45,548 nucleotides of DNA, taken from positions 1 through 45,548 of the forward strand of contig JADFYU010000018.1 of the NCBI GenBank assembly GCA_015232865.1. Reading direction: 5' to 3'. The translations under genes and the position numbers were made by a program. The notes beneath the pieces were generated by a model, which was not told the origin of the DNA, ran no database searches, and saw nothing but the letters and a program-made list of their open reading frames with translations. Within the stretch, counting starts at the first letter, position 1; the number at the start of each line of letters is the position of its first letter. The stretch is from Magnetococcales bacterium. GTDB lineage: Bacteria; Pseudomonadota; Magnetococcia; Magnetococcales; UBA8363. Shown here one piece after another: positions 8,853 through 16,420 of this stretch.

Positions 8853-9881
8853 TCAGGCGGCGACTTTTTCGTACCGATGGTGTAGGCCACCGAGGACGGG
8901 AAATGCGATGACTTTCCCCGATTCAACGCTCTGAACATCACGGTTGATTGGGCATTGTTTATCCAATCCAAGGTGAGTGCGTGTTGAGTGATAATAGACT
9001 TTGAACTCACCCAGACGTTGTCGCAGATGTTCTTCGTTCAACACAATGATGTGATCAAAGCATTCTCGGCGCAAGGTCCCAACCATCCTTTTCGCGACAG
9101 CGTTTTGCCAAGGCGAATGTGGTGCCGTGATGACGGTCTCCAGCCCCATTTTCTTCATTGATGACTGACTGGCCATGAAGAGTGGATCACGATCATGGAG
9201 AAGAAATCTTGGTGCTGTGTCCCACGGGAAAGCCTCACGAATTTGCTGGATAACCCAAGCTGACGTTGGATTGGTGGTAACGTTGAAGTGAACGATACGC
9301 CGCCGATCATGATCAATCAGAATCAGGACGTGAAGCACTTTAAAGAAGATGGTTGGGACTGTGAAAAAGTCCAGGGCGACAATTTGGTCAGCGTGGTTTT
9401 CCAAAAATGTCTTCCATGTCTGGGATGGCGGCTTTTTTGGCTTGATCATGTACTTGGCGACTGTGGTTTCACCGACATCATAGCCCAGTATCAGCAATTC
9501 TCCATGGATTCGAGGAGCTCCCCAAAATGGATTCTCCCGACTCATCTGTCTGATCAGATCACGCACTTCTTTTGGAACGGGTGGTCGTCCTGGTCGTTTC
9601 TTACGAGATCGCCATCGCCAAAACATTTTAAAGCCTGTCTGATGCCATTTCACCACAGTATCAGGCTTCACGATTACAAGGGCCTCTTTCCATCTTGGCC
9701 AGATTTGCGATAGCCAGACCCAGAATATTCTATCCCAATGGTTCAAGGCTGGTCGCTTTTTCTGTTGTCGGTGCAAGACACTGATCTGATGGCGAAGAGC
9801 CAGAATCTCAAGTTGCATGGCTGCCCTGCTTTGGAAAAAACACTGAACCGCCTTCAAGAATAGGTGTATGATATCGCTCAT
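8853..9881 (-). CDS. rve-type DDE transposase, catalytic Glu replaced
   Basis: A 342-residue integrase-core transposase of the type that begins with an ...LEILALRHQISVLHRQ coiled segment and ends in GGLHHRYE. The start is set at ATG 9881 (MSDIIHLF), which matches the N-terminus of copy 2; longer frames run into the neighbouring gene. Catalytic positions: Asp in ALDFFTVPT and Asp in HDRDPLF are present. The expected Glu in QNAVAERMVGTLRRE is Lys here (AKR), from a codon change GAA to AAA relative to copy 2. A lysine there should abolish DDE chemistry, so the frame is intact but the enzyme is probably dead. Confidence 0.8.
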   Translation of the reverse strand: MSDIIHLFLKAVQCFFQSRAAMQLEILALRHQISVLHRQQKKRPALNHWDRIFWVWLSQIWPRWKEALVIVKPDTVVKWHQTGFKMFWRWRSRKKRPGRPPVPKEVRDLIRQMSRENPFWGAPRIHGELLILGYDVGETTVAKYMIKPKKPPSQTWKTFLENHADQIVALDFFTVPTIFFKVLHVLILIDHDRRRIVHFNVTTNPTSAWVIQQIREAFPWDTAPRFLLHDRDPLFMASQSSMKKMGLETVITAPHSPWQNAVAKRMVGTLRRECFDHIIVLNEEHLRQRLGEFKVYYHSTRTHLGLDKQCPINRDVQSVESGKVIAFPVLGGLHHRYEKVAA

Positions 9882-9896
9882 TGATAATTTTTCTGA

Positions 9897-10889
9897 ATGA
9901 TTGAGGATGTGCTGGTGGCAAACCACGACAATGGATACAAGCAGATTTTCAGCCACCAAGAGATGGTGCGCGATCTTCTGCAAGGGTTCGTAAAGGAAGA
10001 GTGGGTTGAAAAGATTGATTTCAGCACCCTGGAAAAGGTCAGCGGCAGCTATGTAACGGATGATCTGCGAGACCGGCAGGATGACATTATCTGGCGGGTA
10101 CGCTGGGGAGATGAATGGCTTTTCATCTACCTGCTTTTGGAGTTTCAGTCGTCAGTTGATCCATTCATGGCGGTACGAATGACTGCCTATGTGATGCTCC
10201 TGTACCAGGATTTGATCAAGAGCGGGCAGATTAGGCCAGGAGAAAAGCTGCCCCCTACTCTACCGGTTGTTTTGTTCAACGGTCGACCCGAGTGGACGGC
10301 TGCTCAGGATGTGGGCGACCTGATCTCTCAGGTACCTGGTGGCCTGGACCGATACCGTCCATATATGCGGTATCTGTTGATTGATGAAGTGAGGTATCAG
10401 GATGCTGAGCTTGCATCACAACGAAACTTGGCAGCAACTCTTTTCAGATTCGAGAAGAGCCGGAGTCCTGAAGATGTCCGCTTAGTGGTGCGTGAGCTGG
10501 CAGATTGGTTGAAGGCACCAGAACAAGCAAGCCTTCGGAGAGCTTTTACGGTATGGCTAGGAAGAGTCTTACTACCAAAACGGGTGCCAGGGCAACAGGT
10601 ACCAGAAATGTCTGAATTGATGGAGGTGGATGCTATGTTAGCGGAAACTGTGCAGGAGTGGACCAAAGAGTGGAAACATGAAGGTTGGCTGGAAGGGCGT
10701 CAGGAAGGGCGTCAGGAAGGGCGTCAGGAAGGCGAGGCTGCTTTTTTACTACGGTTATTGCAACGCCGTTTTGGTGCATTACCGGTGTGGGTTGCCAGCA
10801 GAGTTCATTCCGCCACCCCGGAGACCTTGGAAATTTGGGGTGACCGGGTTCTGGAAGCTAAATCACTGGATGATGTTTTTACCGAGTAA
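9897..10889 (+). CDS. Rpn-family recombination-promoting nuclease
   Basis: A 330-residue protein of the Rpn/YhgA-like PD-(D/E)XK nuclease family, often annotated as a putative transposase. The N-terminus HDNGYKQIFSHQEMVRDLL is the family hallmark. The nuclease core has Asp in RQDDIIWRV (near residue 60) and Glu and Gln in LLLEFQSS (near residue 80). The C-terminal part after residue 250 has three EGRQ repeats (12-bp DNA units at 10692-10727), then a short helical tail beginning LLRLLQRRFGALP like the DUF4351 region. These proteins are known to promote RecA-independent recombination and to be variable between strains. It is divergent from the IS transposase with only 15 bp between start codons, and has no obvious ribosome binding site. 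Confidence 0.8.
   Translation: MIEDVLVANHDNGYKQIFSHQEMVRDLLQGFVKEEWVEKIDFSTLEKVSGSYVTDDLRDRQDDIIWRVRWGDEWLFIYLLLEFQSSVDPFMAVRMTAYVMLLYQDLIKSGQIRPGEKLPPTLPVVLFNGRPEWTAAQDVGDLISQVPGGLDRYRPYMRYLLIDEVRYQDAELASQRNLAATLFRFEKSRSPEDVRLVVRELADWLKAPEQASLRRAFTVWLGRVLLPKRVPGQQVPEMSELMEVDAMLAETVQEWTKEWKHEGWLEGRQEGRQEGRQEGEAAFLLRLLQRRFGALPVWVASRVHSATPETLEIWGDRVLEAKSLDDVFTE
10692..10727 (+). repeat. 12-bp tandem repeat within rpn-like gene
   Basis: Three exact copies of GAAGGGCGTCAG in tandem, encoding EGRQ repeats. The repeat is in frame, so changes in copy number would alter linker length without breaking the protein. Such EGR-rich hinge repeats are common just before the C-terminal tail in this protein family. 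Confidence 0.9.
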
Positions 10890-10954
10890 GCCAGGCCATA
10901 GAGTTGCCTCGAAATACGCATAACCTGTCCCTCTCGTTTATTCCATCCAGCCCA

Positions 10955-10991
10955 AAATCGGCCTTATCAACGAGCATGGCGAGGCCGATTT
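10955..10991. repeat. Hairpin block of IS copy 2
   Basis: AAATCGGCC at 10955-10963 and GGCCGATTT at 10983-10991 form the same 9-bp stem and 37-base span as at 8661-8697, although the loop sequence differs. A conserved stem with a changed loop suggests the pairing matters. Confidence 0.65.
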
Positions 10992-11148
10992 CACTGGACA
11001 TGGAGGGTAGATTTAGAGAAAATCTCTCCAGGAAGAGTAGGTTTGGCGACAGTCACTGTTTTGAATTGCTGATTTCAGGCAGGACGAAATGGACCGCTGA
11101 ACTGAAGCGCTCTTTGAAAATCCAGAAACCGAAATTGACTGACAAGGG

Positions 11149-12198
11149 TCAGGCAGCGACTCTTTCGTACCGATGATGTAGACCACCAAGAACGGGAAAA
11201 GCGACAATCTTGCCAGAGCCTTGTTGCTGAACATCACGATGCATTGGACACTCCTTACCCAATCCAAGGTGAGTACGCGACTCCTGATGAGTACGCGACT
11301 CCTGATAATAGGCGATGAACTCGCCAAGTCGCTTGCGCATGTGTTCTTCGTTCAACACAATGATGTGATCAAAACATTCTCGGCGTAAGGTCCCAACCAT
11401 CCTTTCCGCGACAGCGTTTTGCCAAGGCGAATGTGGTGCCGTGATGACGGTCTCGATCCCCATTTTCTTCAATGATGACTGACTGGCCATGAAGAGTGGA
11501 TCGCGGTCATGCAACAAGAAACGTGGTGTTGAATCCCAAGGGAATGCCTCCCGTATCTGCTGAGCGACCCATGCTGATGTTGGATTGATGGTGACATTGA
11601 AGTGAACGATGCGCCGCCGTTCATGATCAATCAGGATCAGGACGTGGAGTACCCGGGATAAGATGGTCGGCACGGTGAAGAAATCCATCGCCACAATCTG
11701 GTCAGCATGGTTTTCCAGGAAGGTCTTCCAGGTCTGGGATGGCGGCTTTGTTGGCTTGATCATGTACTTGCCAACCGAAGTTTCGCCCACATCATAGCCT
11801 AACATCAGCAGTTCACCGTGGATTCGAGGCGCACCCAAAGCAGGGTTTTCCCTGCACATTTGGTGGATGAGTCCTTTGACTTCACAGCTGACTTTGGGTC
11901 TGCCCGGAACCTGACCTGATTTGGATTTCCATTTCCAGTATAGCCGAAATCCTTCCCGGTGCCAGCGGATCACGGTTTCGGGCTTCACGACCACCAGCGA
12001 CTGCTGCTAATTTTGAAAAAACGTCACAGCGGCACACCATATCCATCGATCCAGTTTCCGCAATGGCAAACGTTTTGGTCGGGGACGCTGAAGCACATTC
12101 ACCTGCTGCCTCAGGAGCAGATTCTCAATCTGTAAAGTTGCCCTACTCCGAAACAGGTCTCGAATGAACTGGACCAACAACTGCCATAATAGCACCAT
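11149..12198 (-). pseudogene. rve-type transposase interrupted by amber codon
   Basis: The reading frame starts at ATG 12198 with GGAGGG upstream and continues in one frame to 11149, except for an in-frame TAG at 12007-12009. That TAG sits where copy 1 has a Trp codon (PRWKEAL), so a TGG-to-TAG change is the simplest explanation. All three catalytic residues are intact: Asp in AMDFFTVPT, Asp in HDRDPLF, Glu in QNAVAERM. Near the C-terminus an 18-bp tandem duplication (around 11275-11310) repeats QESRTH. Amber readthrough or a host suppressor could restore a full-length enzyme, but there is no evidence for that here. Confidence 0.8.
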
Positions 12199-12325
12199 CT
12201 TTCCCTCCAAATAGAGTCTGAATCAAATGTGATCGACTCTATGGAGTTCGGTCTGACAAGAAAATTCATCAGAACAATTTGTTATGCTCAGCCCTAATGA
12301 GTCAAATATTCCACATGAACGGCCA

Positions 12326-12610
12326 CTATGGGAGACGCAGGTCCTGCTGCCCCAAAATCCGTACGATAAAAATGCGGGTTGGTTCTATCCGGTAATAAAT
12401 CGAATGTGAACGGTATACACTGCGGCGATATCCGGCGCGGACATGGTCAACGGCTGCATAAAGTTTCGGTTGTTCTGCCAGTTCGTCAAAATGCTTTTTT
12501 AGCCCGTTCTGATAATCCACGGCTTGAGCAAGTCCGAATGTATCAATGCCAAAATCAAAGATATTTTCAAAGTCTAAGTCTGCAGCCTCTGACAATTCAT
12601 AACGTGCCAT
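12326..12610 (-). CDS. ParE/RelE-family toxin
   Basis: A 94-residue protein (start ATG 12610, MARYELSEAA) with the compact ParE/RelE fold signature. It has an N-terminal strand and helix (LSEAADLDFENIFDFGIDTFG), then GLKKHFDELAEQPKLY, then strands RRSVYRSHSIYYRIEPTRIFIVRIL and a final helix-end QQDLRLP. ParE toxins poison DNA gyrase and RelE toxins cleave ribosome-bound mRNA; the Tyr- and Arg-containing strands fit the ParE branch better. It overlaps the antitoxin stop by 14 bp, the usual coupled order with the antitoxin first. Its position between an IS and an IS remnant is typical of island addiction modules. Confidence 0.85.
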   Translation of the reverse strand: MARYELSEAADLDFENIFDFGIDTFGLAQAVDYQNGLKKHFDELAEQPKLYAAVDHVRAGYRRSVYRSHSIYYRIEPTRIFIVRILGQQDLRLP

Positions 12611-12848
12611 TTTTACGCCGTTTCTCAATCACAGCGTTTATAATATCGTCCGGTGTACGCTTGCTGGTTCCGCTCTCCTCGCCCCTGATGAGCGCTGCAC
12701 GGATTGCTTCTATTTCGTCTTGCTCTTTTCGAGCTTTGCGTATGAGGTCGTTTACAACCTCGCTACGGCTGGAAAATTCTTCACTATCGATCTGCAATTT
12801 TATCCATTCATCATTAGGCGGGGAAATTGAAATGCTGGCTCTAGCCAT
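12597..12848 (-). CDS. ParD-type antitoxin
   Basis: An 83-residue protein with an N-terminal ribbon-helix-helix DNA-binding domain (SISPPNDEWIKLQIDSEEFSSRSEVVNDLIRKAR). It is followed by a charged, probably disordered toxin-binding tail (EQDEIEAIRAALIRGEESG...). The ATG at 12848 has GGAGG eight bases upstream. It is the first gene of a two-gene operon and is expected to repress its own promoter together with the toxin. A 12-bp perfect palindrome lies over the predicted -10 box. Confidence 0.87.
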   Translation of the reverse strand: MARASISISPPNDEWIKLQIDSEEFSSRSEVVNDLIRKARKEQDEIEAIRAALIRGEESGTSKRTPDDIINAVIEKRRKNGTL

Positions 12849-12883
12849 GTCTTTGCCTCCAAAAGAGAGTGATGCACTTACGC

Positions 12884-12916
12884 TGTAATATTACATCATT
12901 CTTGCTTTTCTGCCAA
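12884..12916 (-). promoter_or_regulatory. Promoter and operator of parDE-like pair
   Basis: On the minus strand TTGGCA (12916-12911) and TAATAT (12893-12888) are 17 bp apart. The perfect palindrome TGTAATATTACA (12884-12895) covers the -10 box, an ideal site for autorepression by a ribbon-helix-helix antitoxin. The promoter lies 36-68 bp upstream of the antitoxin start. Confidence 0.55.
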
Positions 12917-13212
12917 GTCTCTTTTTTTCAGTAATAAATTTGCTATTCTCTGTTTACGTTGAAAAAAGCAGAAAATTTTCCAAAAAGTCACTTGGTATCG
13001 ACCCGGACAGTCTCGAACTTTTCTCTGGCAGGAAAAATAAACGACTCCGAACTATTGATGTTTTACAGTTTAAAATCAACATGTTGTGAGATAATAGAAT
13101 TTCGACTTAGCGATCAACCAGGATTCGGAATTTCTTTTCGCTGCACTGCAATACGAACAGAGAATTTGCAAAACAATGTCGCGTTCGGTCCAGTAGTTTT
13201 TTCGCACCTTTC

Positions 13213-13264
13213 GGGGGTCAAAATTCGACGCCGATAGGGGGTCAACTTTCAATGCCGATTGACA
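13213..13264. mobile_element. Orphan IS21-type terminus
   Basis: Two 23-bp direct repeats, 13213-13235 and 13237-13259, both begin GGGGGTCAA and end GCCGAT, 24 bp apart. They are followed by TGACA ending at 13264. Multiple terminal repeats of this form ending in CA are typical of IS21-family ends. No istA/istB-like frame and no second end is seen between 12849 and 13265. This is therefore a leftover end, lying one base beyond the stop codon of the ChaN-like gene. The rest of the gap 12849-13212 holds nothing I can support apart from the antitoxin promoter. Confidence 0.6.
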
Positions 13265-13265
13265 G

Positions 13266-14399
13266 TTATCGGGTCAAGTTGACTTTTATCTGTCGGCTTT
13301 CTTCACCACGATGAATGGTCAGGGTGGCGGCCTCGCCCCAGCGCAGGGATCGGGTCATTCGAACCAAAGTGTGGCGACTGGGAGTCTCTTGGCCGTTGAT
13401 GTGGGTAATCCGGTCGTCCGCCAACAGACCTCCAAGGGCGGCGGGAGACTCTTTAATCACTTTTTTGATCAATACGCCTGGGCCACTGTTCTCAACCGCT
13501 TCAGACGACTCTTCCAAAAAAACACCCAATCGAACCGGGGGATCGGTGGGATCGGATGGAGCGACACCCCAGGCATAATCAGCAGATTGGCTATCCACCC
13601 ACTCCTCTCCGGTGGTCCAGGGCAGCAAGGTGGCGATATGTTCTATTTGTCGCACCCGGAGTTGATGGGGAATGCCATGACCATGGATAATATGGCCACT
13701 GCCAGCTAGCCCGACCAACAGTCCATCCGGGTTTTTCTTCAACCACTGAACAATCTGCTCCGCCATAACCCCGTCCCACACCTGTTGCGCCTGTACGAAT
13801 TGGTCAAAATGGCCCATTTTTGACATCATCGGATGGCTGTCAAACACCTCTCTCAACCGAATCCGATAGTCGGAACTGGCCGGAGCTACGGTCGGCAGCT
13901 GATCTTTGATCGACTGCTCGACATCATCCACCCCCTTGACCCGAACCTGATGAACGATCTCCCGTTTTAGATTCAAAGCCACCAGGGGAATTTTTTGTTC
14001 ACGGGCAAAACGGAAAATCGGCAGATACAGCTCCGCCTCATATCCCCAGGTAAAATACCACTCAACGGCATCCAAAAAGTCTGTTTCGCTCAAACCACCC
14101 TTTATCCACTCGTCCAGTTGCGGCTGAAAATGCCGGGGCATCATCTCCAGACCGATGGCCAGATTGGGCCGCTCTGTTTGCAATCCTCGGATCACCTCCA
14201 ACTGAACCGCGTGATGTCCGGGGTCGGTGTGGGATTCACCGATTAAAACCACCTGGTTTTGTGCCAGTTGCGCAAAACTATCGGTTGCGCTGAGGGTGGT
14301 GCGATTTTTCAAGGAGATAATCTGATTTTTTTCAATTGGAATCGGACCCATAATCACCACCTGAAGAAAAGCCAAACCGACGAGAAGAAAAGGAATCAT
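13266..14399 (-). CDS. ChaN-like haem/iron-binding domain protein with PDZ domain
   Basis: A 377-residue exported or membrane-anchored protein. Residues 1-20 are a hydrophobic signal or anchor. Residues about 40-260 match the ChaN/DUF399 family: VVLIGESHTDPGHHAVQLEVI, AIGLEMMPRHFQPQLDEW, DAVEWYFTWGYEAELYLPIF and GLAGSGHIIHGHGIPHQL. This family is related to haem-binding and TIKI-type proteins, with conserved His and Glu. A PDZ domain follows from about residue 290 (GVLIKKVIKESPAALGGLLADDRITHINGQ). PDZ domains usually bind exposed C-termini. It is 9 bp downstream of an HD-domain gene and likely cotranscribed. The stop codon is one base from an orphan IS21 end, so the original C-terminus may have been altered slightly. 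Confidence 0.75.
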   Translation of the reverse strand: MIPFLLVGLAFLQVVIMGPIPIEKNQIISLKNRTTLSATDSFAQLAQNQVVLIGESHTDPGHHAVQLEVIRGLQTERPNLAIGLEMMPRHFQPQLDEWIKGGLSETDFLDAVEWYFTWGYEAELYLPIFRFAREQKIPLVALNLKREIVHQVRVKGVDDVEQSIKDQLPTVAPASSDYRIRLREVFDSHPMMSKMGHFDQFVQAQQVWDGVMAEQIVQWLKKNPDGLLVGLAGSGHIIHGHGIPHQLRVRQIEHIATLLPWTTGEEWVDSQSADYAWGVAPSDPTDPPVRLGVFLEESSEAVENSGPGVLIKKVIKESPAALGGLLADDRITHINGQETPSRHTLVRMTRSLRWGEAATLTIHRGEESRQIKVNLTR

Positions 14400-14408
14400 G
14401 ATTGATCA

Positions 14409-15965
14409 CTAGATCCACTGTTTGAGGGAGTGTTGAACCAGTTTCAAAATAGCCGATTCAGCACGGGGATCAACAAAAACACGCGCCTGACGACGATGAC
14501 TTTTGCCGAGAAAATGGATCAGGGAGGAGGCTTTTTCCGCTGGTTGCACCGAACCGGAATCCGAGACCACATAGACCGGATCGGACTGGCCCGGCGTATA
14601 TTGCAGGTGGGCGTAGGGGGATCGCTCCAACCGGTCAACATAAACCAGCAGATGAAGGGGAACCTGTCTGGGCTGACCATCAACGGAAACCACCTCGATC
14701 AGAGTCTCGGCCCGCTCTTTAAAAAACAGATCGATGGCTTCGGCGATGATCGAATCATGAATGATATCCGAAGACTCTTTTTCATCCACCGGCCCTGGAG
14801 TCAACTCCGAAGCCAAGCCGTTTTTGCCCTGGGTTTGCTGAAAGCCAAAGGCCAACTGTTCGCCCAAGCCGCCCATTTTGGGAATACGCCAGTAAATCCG
14901 CCGATAGAGGGGGGTCCGATCTCTGAACAAGCGGCATTTCCATTTCAGCTCCGCCTGGGCCGGAGTCTGAGGCTCCATTTCAGCCCACTGTCCAAAACAA
15001 TAATCGAGAACGGTGTCGTCCAGGGCCAGATAGTCGCTCAGGGTCGGTTGTTGGCCAGATTGCAGATGATCGAGAAAGCGGGACAGAGCCAACGGCATCC
15101 CCGTTGGCCAAACCTGTTCCTGCTGACAGACCCAGACAAAAATTTGAAAGATATGGATCAGCAGCGCCTCAAACGCTCGAACGGTTTTATGATCATAAAC
15201 CTGTCGATACATATGGTCGCGAGCGGAGATATAACTCTCCAGGGCAACCGGCCCCTTGGCCAGATTCACACAGAGGCGCGGAGTCTCATCGATGGTCTCC
15301 GCCCGCAGACTGTGCAGCAACCACTCCAGATCATAACGACCATAGGAGACCCCGGTAAAATGGGCATCTCGGAGCAGATAATCCATTCGATCGGCATCCA
15401 GTTGGCTGGAGATCACCTGCCGTCCCAGATGGATGGCGCCCTGGCGTGGATTGTGACCCCAGATGGAGCTGAGCTTTTCAAAAAAATCAACCGCATCCAA
15501 TTGTAACCGCTGACAATGTTTTTCGATGACCCGCCGGGCCGCCCCCGGCCCGGAGAGAATACGCCAGCCCCAGATTTCATGGTTGTCCAGTCCCGGCATG
15601 AGATGCTCAAAAACATGAGAATAGGGGCCATGACCGACATCGTGGAAGAGAGCGGCGACCTTGACGGCCAACATGGATTGCCGATCCATCAGTTGACCCG
15701 CGTGGTTGGGAAGAGCCGCAAGAATGCGTTTGGCCAGGTGCATGGTACCCAGGGCGTGGGAAAACCGGGAGTGTTCGGCACAGGGATAGATGCGCGAGGC
15801 CGGCCCCAGTTGGCGAATACGACGAAGTCGTTGCAATTCCGGGGTGTCGATGAGTTCGAGCAACATTCCGTCCCCCCACTCCGTCGGGTCGGAGGCCGGT
15901 TGATCCCGCTCTCGGTGGAGGGTGATCATGTTATGGATGGCATCCCGAAAGACCTTGCGGCTCAT
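14409..15965 (-). CDS. HD-domain phosphohydrolase (dGTPase/SAMHD1-like)
   Basis: A 518-residue protein. The N-terminus FRDAIHNMITL, then LQRLRRIRQLG and HSRFSHALGTMHLA, AALFHDVGHGPYSHVFEH and QLDADRMDYLLRDAHFTGV, give the complete H...HD...D metal-binding set of the YdhJ/SAMHD1-like HD family. Some relatives hydrolyse dNTPs to deoxynucleosides and triphosphate; for most the substrate is unknown. The C-terminal 200 residues are less conserved. The start has AGGGGAGTAA upstream. It follows a smaller HD-domain gene by 5 bp and precedes the ChaN-PDZ gene by 9 bp. A nadA-HD-HD-chaN transcription unit is therefore likely. Confidence 0.85.
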   Translation of the reverse strand: MSRKVFRDAIHNMITLHRERDQPASDPTEWGDGMLLELIDTPELQRLRRIRQLGPASRIYPCAEHSRFSHALGTMHLAKRILAALPNHAGQLMDRQSMLAVKVAALFHDVGHGPYSHVFEHLMPGLDNHEIWGWRILSGPGAARRVIEKHCQRLQLDAVDFFEKLSSIWGHNPRQGAIHLGRQVISSQLDADRMDYLLRDAHFTGVSYGRYDLEWLLHSLRAETIDETPRLCVNLAKGPVALESYISARDHMYRQVYDHKTVRAFEALLIHIFQIFVWVCQQEQVWPTGMPLALSRFLDHLQSGQQPTLSDYLALDDTVLDYCFGQWAEMEPQTPAQAELKWKCRLFRDRTPLYRRIYWRIPKMGGLGEQLAFGFQQTQGKNGLASELTPGPVDEKESSDIIHDSIIAEAIDLFFKERAETLIEVVSVDGQPRQVPLHLLVYVDRLERSPYAHLQYTPGQSDPVYVVSDSGSVQPAEKASSLIHFLGKSHRRQARVFVDPRAESAILKLVQHSLKQWI

Positions 15966-15970
15966 GGGGG

Positions 15971-16420
15971 TTACTCCCCTTCTGGAAGATCGTTAAGCAC
16001 CGACCAGGCCAGTCGATATTTTTTCAAGCGCTGCCAGTCCCGCTCGCCGGGGAGATGTTCCAAACGGCGAATATCCATATTGTCTTCCAGATCCTGGAGC
16101 TTGACCCGTTGAGCAAGAATATTTTTTTTGATGCGTTGAATATATGCTTCATAACTCTCCTCTTCCCGGTGGGTCAGATGATCCAAGGCGACAAGAATTT
16201 CCTCTGGAAACCCCTCGTTGCGCAAATCATCCAGGGTAGCATCGGTATCTTCGATGAGATCGTGCAGCACCGCTACAATCTGCGCCCGTTCGCTTTTCAT
16301 TCTCAACATCAGGCGCAAGGGGTGCAAAATGTAGGGAACATTGGCCTTATCCACCTGTCCGGCGTGACCCGCTACGGCGAGAGCGATGGCTTTTTCGAGC
16401 AGGGTGGCCATAGTCGGCAT
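15971..16420 (-). CDS. Small HD-domain protein, RelA/SpoT HD-like
   Basis: A 149-residue protein consisting of one HD domain. It has ALAVAGHAGQVDKANVPYILHPLRLMLRM and AQIVAVLHDLIEDTDATLDDL, which resemble the hydrolase half of SpoT-type (p)ppGpp enzymes and the small MESH1-like hydrolases. The metal ligands H, HD and a late Asp (RVKLQDLEDNM) appear present. No synthetase domain follows. Alarmone or nucleotide hydrolysis is a plausible but unproven role. The start at ATG 16420 overlaps the nadA stop as TAATG; a second ATG three codons later is possible. Longer frames read back into nadA and are rejected. Confidence 0.75.
   Translation of the reverse strand: MPTMATLLEKAIALAVAGHAGQVDKANVPYILHPLRLMLRMKSERAQIVAVLHDLIEDTDATLDDLRNEGFPEEILVALDHLTHREEESYEAYIQRIKKNILAQRVKLQDLEDNMDIRRLEHLPGERDWQRLKKYRLAWSVLNDLPEGE

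Larger units (their letters stand above)
8633..9890 (-). mobile_element. IS element with rve transposase, copy 1
   Basis: The element is defined by comparison with copy 2 (10926-12230). Both have the same order: a GC-rich hairpin block, about 156 bp of non-coding DNA, and a minus-strand transposase. The left limit is where similarity begins near TGTCCCTATCGG (8634). The right limit is uncertain because an Rpn-family gene starts 15 bp beyond the transposase start codon. I could not identify convincing terminal inverted repeats, so the boundaries are approximate. Confidence 0.45.
10926..12230 (-). mobile_element. IS element with rve transposase, copy 2
   Basis: The second copy of the unit described at 8633-9890, in the same orientation. 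It has the block beginning TGTCCCTCTCG, the hairpin at 10955-10991, about 158 bp of spacer, and a transposase pseudogene. Sequence outside the C-terminal half of the transposase has diverged considerably, so this is not a recent duplication of copy 1. The limits are approximate, as no terminal inverted repeats were identified. Confidence 0.45.

Noticed and set aside
10692..10727. 12-bp repeats as a CRISPR or phase-variation tract
   Set aside because: Contiguous, in-frame coding repeats without spacers. The unit is a multiple of three, so it cannot switch the frame.
12959..13237. 92-codon frame running into the IS21-type end
   Set aside because: Its end is encoded by the IS terminal repeats, the start lacks a ribosome binding site, and the product looks random.
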